64,000 nt of DNA from Mesorhizobium sp. M1E.F.Ca.ET.045.02.1.1 (GCF_003952485.1 NZ_CP034447.1:372001-436000), one strand, 5' to 3'. Positions 28,931 through 37,670 are shown, counted from the first letter of the stretch. Numbers and translations are program-made. Notes: generated from the sequence alone by a model not told the origin.

Positions 28931-30109
28931 TCAGTCCTTAACAATCAGCTCACGAGCGGTTCTGGTAAGCGCCTCATAACCACCGTTAGTAACAACAAAC
29001 GACTGGGTGATCGTGATGCCTGTGTCTTTGAGCCAAAGGCCGGCCATCAAGTGGAGTGCCACCCCGGGCTGAAGAACTGTGTGATCTCCTCGACGAATAC
29101 TTGCCGTACGCTCGCCCCAGGTCGGCGTATAGGCGACTCCTATCGAATATCCCAACCGGTTCTCTTTCTCGATGCCGTGAGCGCTCATAGTCTTCCGCCA
29201 TGCCAGTTCGATCTCTTCGCATGTCGCTCCCGGCCGCACCACATCAAGGGATGCGTCGATGCCTTCAATGACGTGGGACGCCAAATCACGGTAACTTTGA
29301 GGCGGTTCACCAAAGTAAATCGTGCGGCTCATCGGAGCATGGTAGCGTAGCCGGCAGCCGGAAATTTCGATATTTGCAACAGAGTTGGGGTCAATAGGGC
29401 GATCACTGAAAATCGGGTGAGCTTCACGAGCTCGTGCGCCGAACCCCATATGAGGCGGGCTAGTCGCGGGAAGCCCACCGAAAGACTCGGTTCCCGACAT
29501 TTGTGCGTGGTAGATGGCTGCCGCCACGTCGCACTCTCTTACACCGGGAGCGGCGACTTCAACAGCGCGAGCCATCATGCGCTCGGTGATCTCGCCTGCT
29601 TGTCGCATATATGCGACTTCTTCGCCGCTCTTCACAAACCGCACCCAGTTCACAAGAAGTTCGGCGTCCTTGAAGTGAACGTTGGGCATTGCCTTCACAA
29701 ACTCCGCGTGGTCTCGAGCCGTGTAGTAGTAGGCACCCATCTCAACTCCCACTACATTCGCGCTTGGCGATTCCTGCAGTATCATTTCGGCAATGAACTG
29801 TGACGCGTGCCGATCCGCAGCTTGAACATAGACATCGGGATACGGGATTATGCGGTCGGCTGGGAGGTAGGTCGTGACATGCGCGGTTGCCGAGTCAACC
29901 AGTCTCCCAATCCACAGGGGCAACTCAACATCTTGGAACACGATTAATGCCTGAACAGTATAAAATGACCAAGCGTCGTATCCACTTAGATAATATAAGT
30001 TCGCTGGCTCCGTGACGACAAGTACATCTAGACCAACTTCCGCCATACGCTTCTTTACGCGGTCCAGTCGCGACCTGTACTCAGCTTCGGAAAAATTTAG
30101 AACGCGCAT
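28931..30109 (-). CDS. M24-family (creatinase/ectoine-hydrolase-like) hydrolase
   Basis: 392 residues with the N-terminal creatinase domain (VVTEPANLYYLSGYDAWSFY) and the pita-bread C-terminal domain. The region that carries metal-binding Asp residues in prolidases reads NIEISGCRLRYHAPMSRT (about 246-263) and lacks them, as in metal-independent creatinase and, as I recall, ectoine hydrolase. Thus a non-metal C-N hydrolase is more likely than a true Xaa-Pro peptidase. It is followed at once by the DUF2817 gene and then the racemase-like gene, a trio that recalls the ectoine-degradation set (DoeA, DoeB, EutA). An imperfect LysR-type site lies 158 bp upstream. Confidence 0.85.
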   Translation of the reverse strand: MRVLNFSEAEYRSRLDRVKKRMAEVGLDVLVVTEPANLYYLSGYDAWSFYTVQALIVFQDVELPLWIGRLVDSATAHVTTYLPADRIIPYPDVYVQAADRHASQFIAEMILQESPSANVVGVEMGAYYYTARDHAEFVKAMPNVHFKDAELLVNWVRFVKSGEEVAYMRQAGEITERMMARAVEVAAPGVRECDVAAAIYHAQMSGTESFGGLPATSPPHMGFGARAREAHPIFSDRPIDPNSVANIEISGCRLRYHAPMSRTIYFGEPPQSYRDLASHVIEGIDASLDVVRPGATCEEIELAWRKTMSAHGIEKENRLGYSIGVAYTPTWGERTASIRRGDHTVLQPGVALHLMAGLWLKDTGITITQSFVVTNGGYEALTRTARELIVKD

Positions 30110-30579
30110 TCAATCACCCAAAAGAGTTTTCGACTGGCAAAAACTGGAGAGACCAGCGCTGACAGGTCGAGGCTTGCCATTGCTTTGCCGAGCGTTACGG
30201 TGCGGCGACAGCGCGAACTGTATGAATGCAACCGACAAAGTCCAATACAGATACGAGGGTCCGTTCATCGCGAATCGAGATTGAAGTAGGTAACCGGTGC
30301 TGCGGCCCTTCGATTATCTGCCTAAGGGGCCCTACTCGGAGTCTTTGACATCTGCACCCCGTGGACGAGCGGCTCCGGATAAGCCGAAGGTCTCGCCCAG
30401 GCCATGGGTGTTCGACTTAGCCGCGGAAGTACCAAGACCGGACATCTACGGGCACAAGCCCGCGATTAGCCGTGCAGAGAAGTGATTTTGTTGCTTGATG
30501 GAGAACTTATGCGACAACATCGCGTTGGTCACGAACATTGCTAGCATTCAGATTGGAAACTGTGGAGGGGGATCGTCAG
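30110..30579. other. Intergenic stretch with one candidate operator
   Basis: About 470 bp between the intact amidase gene and the M24 gene; no coding region is supported. It contains the candidate site at 30267-30281. Confidence 0.4.
30267..30281. promoter_or_regulatory. Imperfect ATCT-N7-AGAT site upstream of the M24 gene
   Basis: ATCGCGAATCGAGAT keeps ATC-N9-GAT but differs from the strict pattern at one base. It lies 158 bp before the M24 start at 30109. Confidence 0.35.
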
Positions 30580-32004
30580 CTACCCTGCTCGAACCTTTGG
30601 TCGCCGGACGCTCCAGGGTCTTGCCTCCTCCAGATCACGTGCAACACGGACCAGTGTGGCCTCGTCGCCAAACCGGCCGACGATCTGAAGACCGATCGGC
30701 AGCCCGCTGGCGCTTTGCGCCAAAGGCAACGACACCGCAGGTTGTCCGGTGACGTTGAATACGCCAGTGTACTGACATATCGCCGTATCCGCTTCCACAT
30801 ATTCCTCTGCGGAGACCGCCGGGTTTGTCGCAGAATAGATGCCGCCATGCGGCACGGCCACGATTGGCATTGTGGGCGTCAGCAGAATGTCGAAGGCATG
30901 GATCGCCTCGCCCACACGGAAACGCATTCTGCGGAGCACCTCTTGTAAGTCCACCGCTCGGGAAGGAGGTAAACTGCGGCTAAATTTATAACGTTTAAGA
31001 CTGACCGGCTCCAAGGTGTCCGCAGTGATAGTGCGCTCCATGGCCCGCGCCGCTATTTCGAGCGAACTCGCGGTCGTTGGGACGAGATAAAGTTTGCTGT
31101 AATCGACGGGCTCATATGGCGGGTCGATGTCTGTTACCATGTGCCCCATCTCCTGCAGAAGCGTTGCCGCCCCCTCAACAGCGTGCAGCACCTCGTGATC
31201 GAGGTTAACGCGCCCCCAACTCGTTCTCGCGACCCCGACCCGAAGACGACCGGTGGGCTGTGAGAGCTCCTCCACATAAGGACGGTTCGGCTGGACAATG
31301 ATAAAGGGATCACCGGGATGGGGACCGGAAAAGACGTCCAGCGCGGCGGCCATATCACGCACTGTCCGACATAATACAAACTCCCGAACTAGGCCGGACC
31401 CTGCGTCCTGACGGTCCGGGCCGCCGGAAATGCGTCCGCGGGAAGGGTTCAGCCCGACAAGACCGCACCACGAAGCCGGGATGCGAGTTGAACCGCCGCC
31501 GTCGCTGCCATGGGCAATAGGAGTAATGCCGGCGGCCACCGCCGCTGCCGCTCCTCCTGAAGAGCCTCCCGCAGAGCGTGCCAAATCCCATGGATTGCGG
31601 GTGATGCCATTGAGACTGGATTCGGTCATGACCGTAGACCCAAGCTCGGGCGTTGTTGTTCTTCCGACACACCGGAGACCTCCGGCTCGGGCTCGACGAA
31701 AAAAATAGCTGTCGATCTGGGGACGAAAGCCTTTGAACAGCCGGCTTCCCTTTTCCTGGAGGCGGCCAGCTTCGGTGGCCCCGATATCCTTGCGCAAGAA
31801 AGGCACGCCATGGAAGGGCCCACCGTCCGCGCCGGCAACATTTTCAGCATCTTCGTAAAACTCGATGACAGCGTTGACGCGCGGATTAACCTCATCATAA
31901 GCCTCGCGAGCTAGCTCCGTTAATTCGAGAGGCGTCACTTCGCCGGCGCGTGAGAGAGAGGCCAAACCGGTGGCATCGTGCTCGACGTATTCACTTAGCT
32001 TCAT
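30580..32004 (-). CDS. Amidase-signature family amidase (intact)
   Basis: 474-residue cytoplasmic amidase hydrolysing a carboxamide. The Ser-cisSer-Lys triad is visible: Lys72 in PFLRKDIGAT, cis-Ser148 in SAGGSSGG, nucleophile Ser172 in GSDGGGSTRIP. GAGAGGAT lies about 8 bases before the ATG. It is the intact paralogue of the core-deleted protein at 15218-16411. It is the first gene before the M24-DUF2817-racemase set on the same strand. An exact ATCT-N7-AGAT site lies 205 bp upstream. Relatives include GatA, 6-aminohexanoate-cyclic-dimer hydrolase and indoleacetamide hydrolase; the substrate is unknown. Confidence 0.92.
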   Translation of the reverse strand: MKLSEYVEHDATGLASLSRAGEVTPLELTELAREAYDEVNPRVNAVIEFYEDAENVAGADGGPFHGVPFLRKDIGATEAGRLQEKGSRLFKGFRPQIDSYFFRRARAGGLRCVGRTTTPELGSTVMTESSLNGITRNPWDLARSAGGSSGGAAAAVAAGITPIAHGSDGGGSTRIPASWCGLVGLNPSRGRISGGPDRQDAGSGLVREFVLCRTVRDMAAALDVFSGPHPGDPFIIVQPNRPYVEELSQPTGRLRVGVARTSWGRVNLDHEVLHAVEGAATLLQEMGHMVTDIDPPYEPVDYSKLYLVPTTASSLEIAARAMERTITADTLEPVSLKRYKFSRSLPPSRAVDLQEVLRRMRFRVGEAIHAFDILLTPTMPIVAVPHGGIYSATNPAVSAEEYVEADTAICQYTGVFNVTGQPAVSLPLAQSASGLPIGLQIVGRFGDEATLVRVARDLEEARPWSVRRPKVRAG

Positions 32005-32208
32005 TTGCAGCTATCCTCTCACCCTTTGCCTGCTGTCGGGCAGAAGGCATTGGCACGCACAGCGCGATTTTGAATTGTTAATCAGAGCTCGATGCACCGG
32101 AGGTAGCCGTTCTCCAACAGGAGTGCAGGGGCAAGATTTCGGCCTGAACCAGTACCTACAATCCATCCCGAGTCCGGCGCTGGTCAAATATAGTTTCGCG
32201 ATTGATTT

Positions 32209-32223
32209 ATCTGAAATTCAGAT
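32209..32223. promoter_or_regulatory. ATCT-N7-AGAT palindrome upstream of the amidase
   Basis: ATCTGAAATTCAGAT is a perfect 6-3-6 palindrome of T-N11-A form, 205 bp before the amidase ATG and within the divergent region shared with the CitE-like gene. Confidence 0.5.
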
Positions 32224-32419
32224 GGCAAAAATGCTGGCGCCGCCCATTACCGATCCGGTGGATTTGATTGGCTCTCTTGCTACTGTTGCAATGATGAGTT
32301 GAGGCAAAGAGCTCTCGACGAATTTCGAACGGTCGGCTGCGAACTTCGAAGGGCTGTCAAGGCGACCAATCCGTGATCCGGCTGTGCGTGCGTTGGGTAT
32401 TTTCGCGTGCTGGTCACCC

Positions 32420-32570
32420 GCAGCCCAACATTAGGTAGGACAAGAACTGCCTCACGCGGCTCAGCTGCAGTTGCGTGGCAGCAGAGTTGGATTTTCCGTT
32501 CTCGAGGTGCTCGAGAAACGTGGCGATCATGTCGGCGTAGAGTCTCCCAGCTTGTGCGCGGCGACCACAC
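32420..32570 (-). pseudogene. Tyrosine recombinase remnant (N-terminal core-binding domain)
   Basis: The frame gives ADMIATFLEHLENGKSNSAA followed by RVRQFLSYLM, which resembles the SAM-like core-binding domain of XerC/phage-type integrases. The catalytic domain is absent and flanking frames do not continue it. It marks an old integration event between the amidase and CitE-like genes. Confidence 0.5.
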
Positions 32571-32815
32571 TGAGATCCGCTTCCTCTACTTGGCGGCCGT
32601 CTTCTGCAAGATCCGGGTTGCGCCTCGCCCGCGCCTCGGGCTCGTTCGCCTATGCTGCATCGCTCCATGGCCGCCTCTGTCGTCATCTAGATCGCCCCTC
32701 AAGAATCGCGCTTCCATCTGGACTCCAGATAGTTGACGACAACAAAATATGTTTGACGATCTCAACAGGCAAATTGACAATCCCGCTTAACAAAGGACTT
32801 GAGAAATCAGTGGCC

Positions 32816-33685
32816 ATGAACCAAGCCGAGGATGTCCATTGGCGCTCACTTCTCTTCGTTCCGGCAGACAACGCGCGTTATCTGGAAAAAGCACGCACTT
32901 CTCGAGCCGATGCCATCGTTCTCGATCTTGAAGACGCTGTTCTGACGGAACACAAAGCGGAAGCGCGCTCTGCGGTTCAAGGCATGGCCAGGAGTGTTCG
33001 CACCGGCTCACGAGACGTCCTTGTGCGCATCAACCGGCCCTTGTCATTGGCCGTCCGCGATATAGAGGCCGCCGTCTGTGGCCATGTCAAAGCGATCGTG
33101 GTGGCGAAATCTGCCGGCGCGGGGCATCTGGCGCTGCTGAGTGAGGTTCTCGATGAACTAGAAGCTGCGTCGGGCCTATCGCGGGGTCATACAAAACTCT
33201 TGCCTCTTATCGAAACTGCCGAGGCCGTAGCTCGGCTGGAAGAGATCGCATCCTCTCCGCGTGTGATAGCGATCGCATGCGGCGATGAGGACCTCGCCGC
33301 AGTGCTGGGGTGCGATCCGAACTCGGAAACCGTCATCGCGGTGAAGTATCGGCTTGTCGTAGCCGCGGCCCTTCGGGGAATTCGGCCGCTCGGCCTCTTG
33401 GGCACAATCGCAGAGTTTCGGGACATCGAGAAGTATCGCTCCTTCGTCCGGCGATCGCATGATGCCGGATTAAAAGGGACGTTGTGCATCCATCCTAGCC
33501 AGGTGGACGTCGCGAATGAAGGCTTTGCGCCAGATGACGAGCAGCTTGAGTATGCGAGACGCGTCGTCGAGGCCGCTGAAGTTGCTCGCAAGAGCGGTGC
33601 GGCAGCCGTCGCTCTAGATGGAAAGATGATCGACACACCTGTGTTACGCCGCGCCGAGAATGTGCTGAAGGCTGTTCAGTTGTAA
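32816..33685 (+). CDS. HpcH/CitE-family lyase (malyl-, methylmalyl- or citramalyl-CoA type)
   Basis: 289 residues from ATG 32816; the longer frame from 32471 adds non-homologous sequence. The family core is clear: RSLLFVPADNARYLEKA, VLDLEDAV, the CoA/carboxylate-binding Arg in LVRINRP, the metal ligands Glu in LPLIETAEAV and Asp in ACGDEDLAAVLG, and the CIHPSQV motif near the end. The family cleaves or forms 3-hydroxyacyl-CoA compounds such as malyl-CoA, beta-methylmalyl-CoA, citramalyl-CoA or citryl units. With methylaspartate ammonia-lyase and a CoA-transferase elsewhere in the window it could finish mesaconyl-CoA breakdown, but the hydratase step is not seen. It is the only plus-strand enzyme gene of this block and faces away from the amidase. 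Confidence 0.88.
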   Translation: MNQAEDVHWRSLLFVPADNARYLEKARTSRADAIVLDLEDAVLTEHKAEARSAVQGMARSVRTGSRDVLVRINRPLSLAVRDIEAAVCGHVKAIVVAKSAGAGHLALLSEVLDELEAASGLSRGHTKLLPLIETAEAVARLEEIASSPRVIAIACGDEDLAAVLGCDPNSETVIAVKYRLVVAAALRGIRPLGLLGTIAEFRDIEKYRSFVRRSHDAGLKGTLCIHPSQVDVANEGFAPDDEQLEYARRVVEAAEVARKSGAAAVALDGKMIDTPVLRRAENVLKAVQL

Positions 33686-34399
33686 GCCCGATGCCAGGCG
33701 GCATTGCATTCCACCCCTTCTAATCACTGAAAGTTGGCAATGTCTTTCATTCGCTAGCAGGTTTGGTGACCGGAGGGCAGCCTCAAGTCCCTCAAGCATC
33801 GCGTTCGCAGCAGCACCTTTCGGTAACTCTTCTAGTCGGGGTCGGAGAAAATGGGCAGGGTGGCCAGCGCAGATGGGGATCCAATTTTGCCGGCGACGTT
33901 CGAGCCGGTCGAGAACCCGACCTTTCGTTCGATCTGGTTCCCCAAGCCGGTTTCCAGCTCGGACTCGAAAGATAGTGTGTTGACGTGTTTTCAGAAGTGC
34001 CAACTCTGGTGGCTCGACGCTGCCACGACACCCGGCTCGGACCATTCGGCGGTTCATCTCTGCGGAGGCTAAAGTTTACTGTGACTCTCGACGTAAATAT
34101 CGAGAACGAACTGCCTCTCTTCGCTGATTTCGAATCACGTGGGGCCGCCTCACACGGTAGTTGCCGTGCCAGAACATGGTGCGGTGCAGAAGCCGGCATC
34201 GCGGCTCCTCGCCGTGATCAGCGCCCCGCGCACAAGTCTTCGCGTTCAAATCTAGATTGTCGACCGACCATTCAAGATTTCTCACTTTTCGATTAACAGC
34301 GCCGCACACAGCGTCACGATTGCAGAGCGGATCGTGACGCGTGCCACACCGCCGTGACCAAACGTTGCAGCAAATTCTTCAAATAACGTTCGCAGACTC
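33686..34399. other. Intergenic stretch, no supported gene
   Basis: About 700 bp with only shadow-type frames. No transposase or regulator similarity was recognised. Confidence 0.35.
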
Positions 34400-34519
34400 T
34401 TTGCAACTGCAAATGGCTGGGACTGGTAATACGTTGACCTACAGTCTGAGCCAGGCACGGCTGAAACAACGGGTTTCGCTCGGACCGTCACACATCACTC
34501 AACGTTGGGAAAACAGCCA
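34400..34519 (+). promoter_or_regulatory. Upstream DNA conserved among the three ATP-grasp genes
   Basis: The sequence before this gene shares words with that before 54382 (minus strand): GGCACGGCTGAAACA, GACTG-like and ACAGCCAATGGCA around the start, and more weakly with that before 39460. Conservation reaches at least 100 bp upstream, so a promoter probably travelled with each copy. Confidence 0.4.
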
Positions 34520-35773
34520 ATGGCAACAAGAACGCTCATCCTGATTGAAGGCACAAGGGGTAATGGTCCGCTATACGTTCAAGCGGCCCAGCGCCTTGGT
34601 CTTTATACAATTACCCTGTCCGCTGATCCAGCTCAGTACGACTATCTTGCGGCGGGAAGCTTTGAGGCGATACGTGTGGACACAGGCAGCCTCGATGCGC
34701 TGATCCGTGAATGTACCCGACTATGCGTGACCTATGACATCGCTGGTATTACGACTGCCACGGAGTCGTTCTATGCGACGGTTGGGAAGCTCTGCCAGCA
34801 CTTCGCTTTACCGGGACCCAACCCGGCATCGGTTGAACGATGCTGCGACAAATTCGTTCAACGTCAGCTCCTTGCGCAGGCCGGCGTTCCAATACCTGAA
34901 TTTCGCTTGGCAGTGGATGCGGCGGACGCAGAAAGCTCCGCCGTGAAGATCGGCCTCCCGGTTATTCTTAAGCCATCCGTTGGCATCGGCAGCAGCGGCG
35001 TCCGTTTGTGCTGCAATGTCGACGAGGTAACCGAACATATGACCTATTTGTTGGGCGGAAAGCACATGTGGCTGTCTTCACAAAAGCAACGTAAATGGCA
35101 GTCCTCGCCAGGAATACTGGTCGAAGCGTTCGCACAGGGGCCCCATTATATCGCTGAGATAATGGGGAATGAGGTCATTGGAATCAGCGCCGCTGGCTTC
35201 GGTCCGCCGCCGCATTTCGTCTTTCGTGAGTTGACCTTTCCGGCCCTGCTGACTGAGGACGAGAACAAACGTATCGCCGCTGTTTCACTGAACTGTTTGC
35301 GAGCTCTCGACCTTGGCTGGGGGCCAACGTGCATCGAACTCCGGTGGACGAAGCTTGGCCCAGTCGTCATTGAAGTCAATCCGCGTCTTGCTGGCGCGCC
35401 CGATCCTCAGCTGATTCAGCTGGCTTACGGTGTCGATCTCATCTCCGAGCACATCAAGCTTGTCATCGGCGACGAATGCAATTTGAGCAGGAGGCGTTCG
35501 CAGACTGCGGCTGCGCGTATGTTAGTCCCTGATGACGATGGCACCCTCGACTGGATAGATGGAAACAGACAGGCGGCTGCTATATCAGGTGTCGCCGAGG
35601 TCAAATTATATGTTGAACCCAAGACGCTGATCGTTAGGAAAGGCGATGACCGAGACTGCCTCGGACGTGTTATGGCCGTCTCACCCAGCCCTGCCCTGAC
35701 CGCGGCGATTCTCCAGCGTGCCGTCGATTCAATTCGTTGGTCCATCACACCATCTCCGATGCTTGGCGAATAG
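34520..35773 (+). CDS. ATP-grasp carboxylate-amine ligase, copy 1
   Basis: 417 residues. ATP-grasp enzymes activate a carboxylate as acyl phosphate and join it to an amine or thiol. The N-terminal domain opens TLILIEGTRGNG; the ATP-binding part has VILKPSVGIGSSGVRL, and the Mg-binding part has VVIEVNPRLAGAPD with Glu and Asn. The layout resembles L-amino-acid ligases and carnosine-synthase-like proteins. The start at 34520 (MATRTLIL) is chosen by alignment with the two paralogues, each preceded by a similar GGGAA/GGAGCAACAGCCA leader. Unlike the others it has about nine extra residues (SSQKQRKWQ) after LGGKHMW, apparently a short imperfect duplication. Product and substrates are unknown. Confidence 0.88.
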   Translation: MATRTLILIEGTRGNGPLYVQAAQRLGLYTITLSADPAQYDYLAAGSFEAIRVDTGSLDALIRECTRLCVTYDIAGITTATESFYATVGKLCQHFALPGPNPASVERCCDKFVQRQLLAQAGVPIPEFRLAVDAADAESSAVKIGLPVILKPSVGIGSSGVRLCCNVDEVTEHMTYLLGGKHMWLSSQKQRKWQSSPGILVEAFAQGPHYIAEIMGNEVIGISAAGFGPPPHFVFRELTFPALLTEDENKRIAAVSLNCLRALDLGWGPTCIELRWTKLGPVVIEVNPRLAGAPDPQLIQLAYGVDLISEHIKLVIGDECNLSRRRSQTAAARMLVPDDDGTLDWIDGNRQAAAISGVAEVKLYVEPKTLIVRKGDDRDCLGRVMAVSPSPALTAAILQRAVDSIRWSITPSPMLGE

Positions 35774-36135
35774 GAACAATCTGCTGATAGAGACGCATCG
35801 GAGTATGGGTACGCTGCGGATCAGGTGACCCATAAGAATTGCTCCGCGAGGGATGGGCTACATGCGGCGACCGTAGCAACCACGCAAACGGCTTGTGGTT
35901 CGCAGGAGATAATCGCCTTCTATTGGTCTGAGCTAGATGGATCCGCGCTTTCCCCCGGGGAAGCACTTTTGTTGAGGTCTGGACGATGCAAGCGGCAACA
36001 CGAAGGATCGGCATATGACTAGCAGCGCGCAAACATGGCCAAGAGTGCGCGGCGATTGCGATCGTTTGCGCAGCAGATGCAGCTGGTGGGTGCATTTGGA
36101 CGCCCATTCGAGCAATTTTTGAAGGAGATGCATCC
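35774..36135. other. Intergenic stretch, no supported gene
   Basis: About 360 bp between the ATP-grasp gene and the racemase-like gene on the same strand. The last 20 bases hold the strong AAGGAG used by the downstream gene. Confidence 0.4.
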
Positions 36136-36843
36136 ATGTCATCGCAGACCCCGCGTTCTCTAGGAATTCTGAACCTCGAACGGGGGCTGCAGCCTGGCGC
36201 CCCGCCCCGCAAGCCGAAGCCCGGATCGATGCTGAATCCCGCCACCTTCGACTTCCCGATCATATCGGAAACGGTGGCGGGAGCTTGGGCGGATGTCGTC
36301 ATCCGCGGAGATCCAACGCTCGAGTCGGCCTGCATCGCGGCCGCCCGGCGCCTAGTCGAGCGAGGCGCTGTGGCAATAAGCGCAAACTGCGGCTTCTTTA
36401 TCCGGCATCAGGCAGCGGTGGCCGCGTCGGTGAACGTCCCCGTGGCGACATCAAGCCTGCTTCTGTTACCGATGTTGCTCCGCCAGTTGCCGCGGCCCGC
36501 CAAGATCGCCGTCGTGGCCGCCGACTCGACGTGCTTGGTCGAAGACCTGCTCGGGGTTGACGATCCGACCGATCGGGCAAGGGTTGTCATCGGCGGCATC
36601 GAAGGCGGCAAGTTGTGGAGAAACGAGATGATGCGTCCGCCACTCCCGACCGACGTCGTCGATATTGAGATAGATGTAGCCGCCTGCGTCGCGCGACTCC
36701 GCGCCGCGCATCCGAAAATCGCGGCGATCCTGTTTGAATGCACGGCCTTCCCGTTAGTCACGCCCGCGATCCGCAACATCATCCGATTGCCCATATATGA
36801 CATCACCACCCTCTGCCGGCTGACGTTCGCGTCGATCAACTGA
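36136..36843 (+). CDS. Asp/Glu racemase-superfamily protein, copy B
   Basis: 235 residues with the two superfamily cysteines, Cys85 in ISANCGFFIR and Cys202 in LFECTAFPL. AAGGAG lies 8 bases before the ATG. It is a divergent paralogue of 26946-27629; both share the NCGF, VIGGIEG and FEC motifs. It lies downstream of an ATP-grasp ligase on the same strand, so it may provide a D- or isomerised substrate to that ligase; this is inference. Confidence 0.85.
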   Translation: MSSQTPRSLGILNLERGLQPGAPPRKPKPGSMLNPATFDFPIISETVAGAWADVVIRGDPTLESACIAAARRLVERGAVAISANCGFFIRHQAAVAASVNVPVATSSLLLLPMLLRQLPRPAKIAVVAADSTCLVEDLLGVDDPTDRARVVIGGIEGGKLWRNEMMRPPLPTDVVDIEIDVAACVARLRAAHPKIAAILFECTAFPLVTPAIRNIIRLPIYDITTLCRLTFASIN

Positions 36844-36989
36844 CGCCGTCGTTGCATGCCCCCAAGACAGGCCGTTGTGCTGGCAATACGTGAGGTTGAC
36901 CAATATTTCGGGCATGGTGCGATTGCCGGCTTTGACGAAGCCGGTGAGCACGCCATGTTCTGTAAACGCAGCCCAATCCATCTGGCGCG

Positions 36990-37385
36990 GCATGAAATGG
37001 GCGAGAAATGATGACAGGAAGGAGCCGAGAAGCTTGCGCTGTCAATTTGTATGTCTGCGCCTATGGCTCCGGGCGCGAATGTGTCGGCGATCGCGCGACA
37101 GGCTGGACTGGCGACCTCGCAGCTGTTCGGCTGGCGGCGCAAGGCGATCAAGAGCGGTGCGGTCACGCCGCAGCGGGATGCGGATCGGCTTGGCTTTGTC
37201 GGGGTCACCCACCCGGCGTCTTCAACGGTCGAGATCTGTTAGGCGATGTGGCATTCGGGCTGGCGCCGATGTCGGCCAGGATCATTTGGCCAGGATTATT
37301 CGCGCGGTCCGCCTGGCATGATCCCGGCCAGCGTGAAGGTGTTTGCCGCCAGCCATCCGGTCCGTTTTAGAAAGGTCCCGACGGC
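36990..37385 (+). pseudogene. IS66-family remnant: tnpA with frameshift and start of tnpB
   Basis: 37051-37242 encodes ANVSAIARQAGLATSQLFGWRR, the helix-turn-helix of IS66 TnpA; the frame then shifts and continues as GADVGQDHLARIIRAVRLA to a stop at 37321. TnpB starts at 37319 (MIPASVKVFAASHPVRFRK) and is lost by about 37385. Only the left part of an IS66 is present; the tnpB/tnpC part at 59856-61540 probably belongs to another copy. Confidence 0.75.
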
Positions 37386-37551
37386 CTTATGGCACCGATG
37401 GTGCGATTGCTGGCTCGGACCGTTATGCGTTGGGCGAGTCTATGCGGTGGAGCCGGTAGTGTGCTGAGAGTTCTGCAATTCGCTTGAGAGAGGGCGGTCA
37501 TGGCAGGCTGGTGATTGTTCACGTCACCTGATTCCCGCGAAGGAACGCCAC

Positions 37552-37625
37552 CATGACCAAGACAGAAGGTAAATCGACCAGCGCTGCCGTCAAAGACATT
37601 CTGCTTTTTAATACTACAGTTGTTG
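37552..37625 (+). pseudogene. Possible IS256-family transposase N-terminal fragment
   Basis: A short frame MTKTEGKSTSAAVKDI after GAAGGAAC resembles the start of IS256-type transposases. The body of an IS256 transposase reappears at about 38676, so the IS701 element between them may have landed inside it. Confidence 0.4.
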
Positions 37626-37670
37626 ATCAGTTGATTTTGTGATTCCCTTCGCGAGGTTATGGAGGGAATC

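Noticed and set aside
34400..34519. Possible sigma-54 promoter or nod box upstream of ATP-grasp copy 1
   Set aside because: GGCAC is present but no GC element at the right spacing, and no match to the long nod box consensus was seen.
36754..36993. Minus-strand frame beginning MPRQMDWAAFTEHG
   Set aside because: The first 50 residues look protein-like, but there is no ribosome-binding site, no recognisable family, and the rest is antisense to the racemase-like gene.
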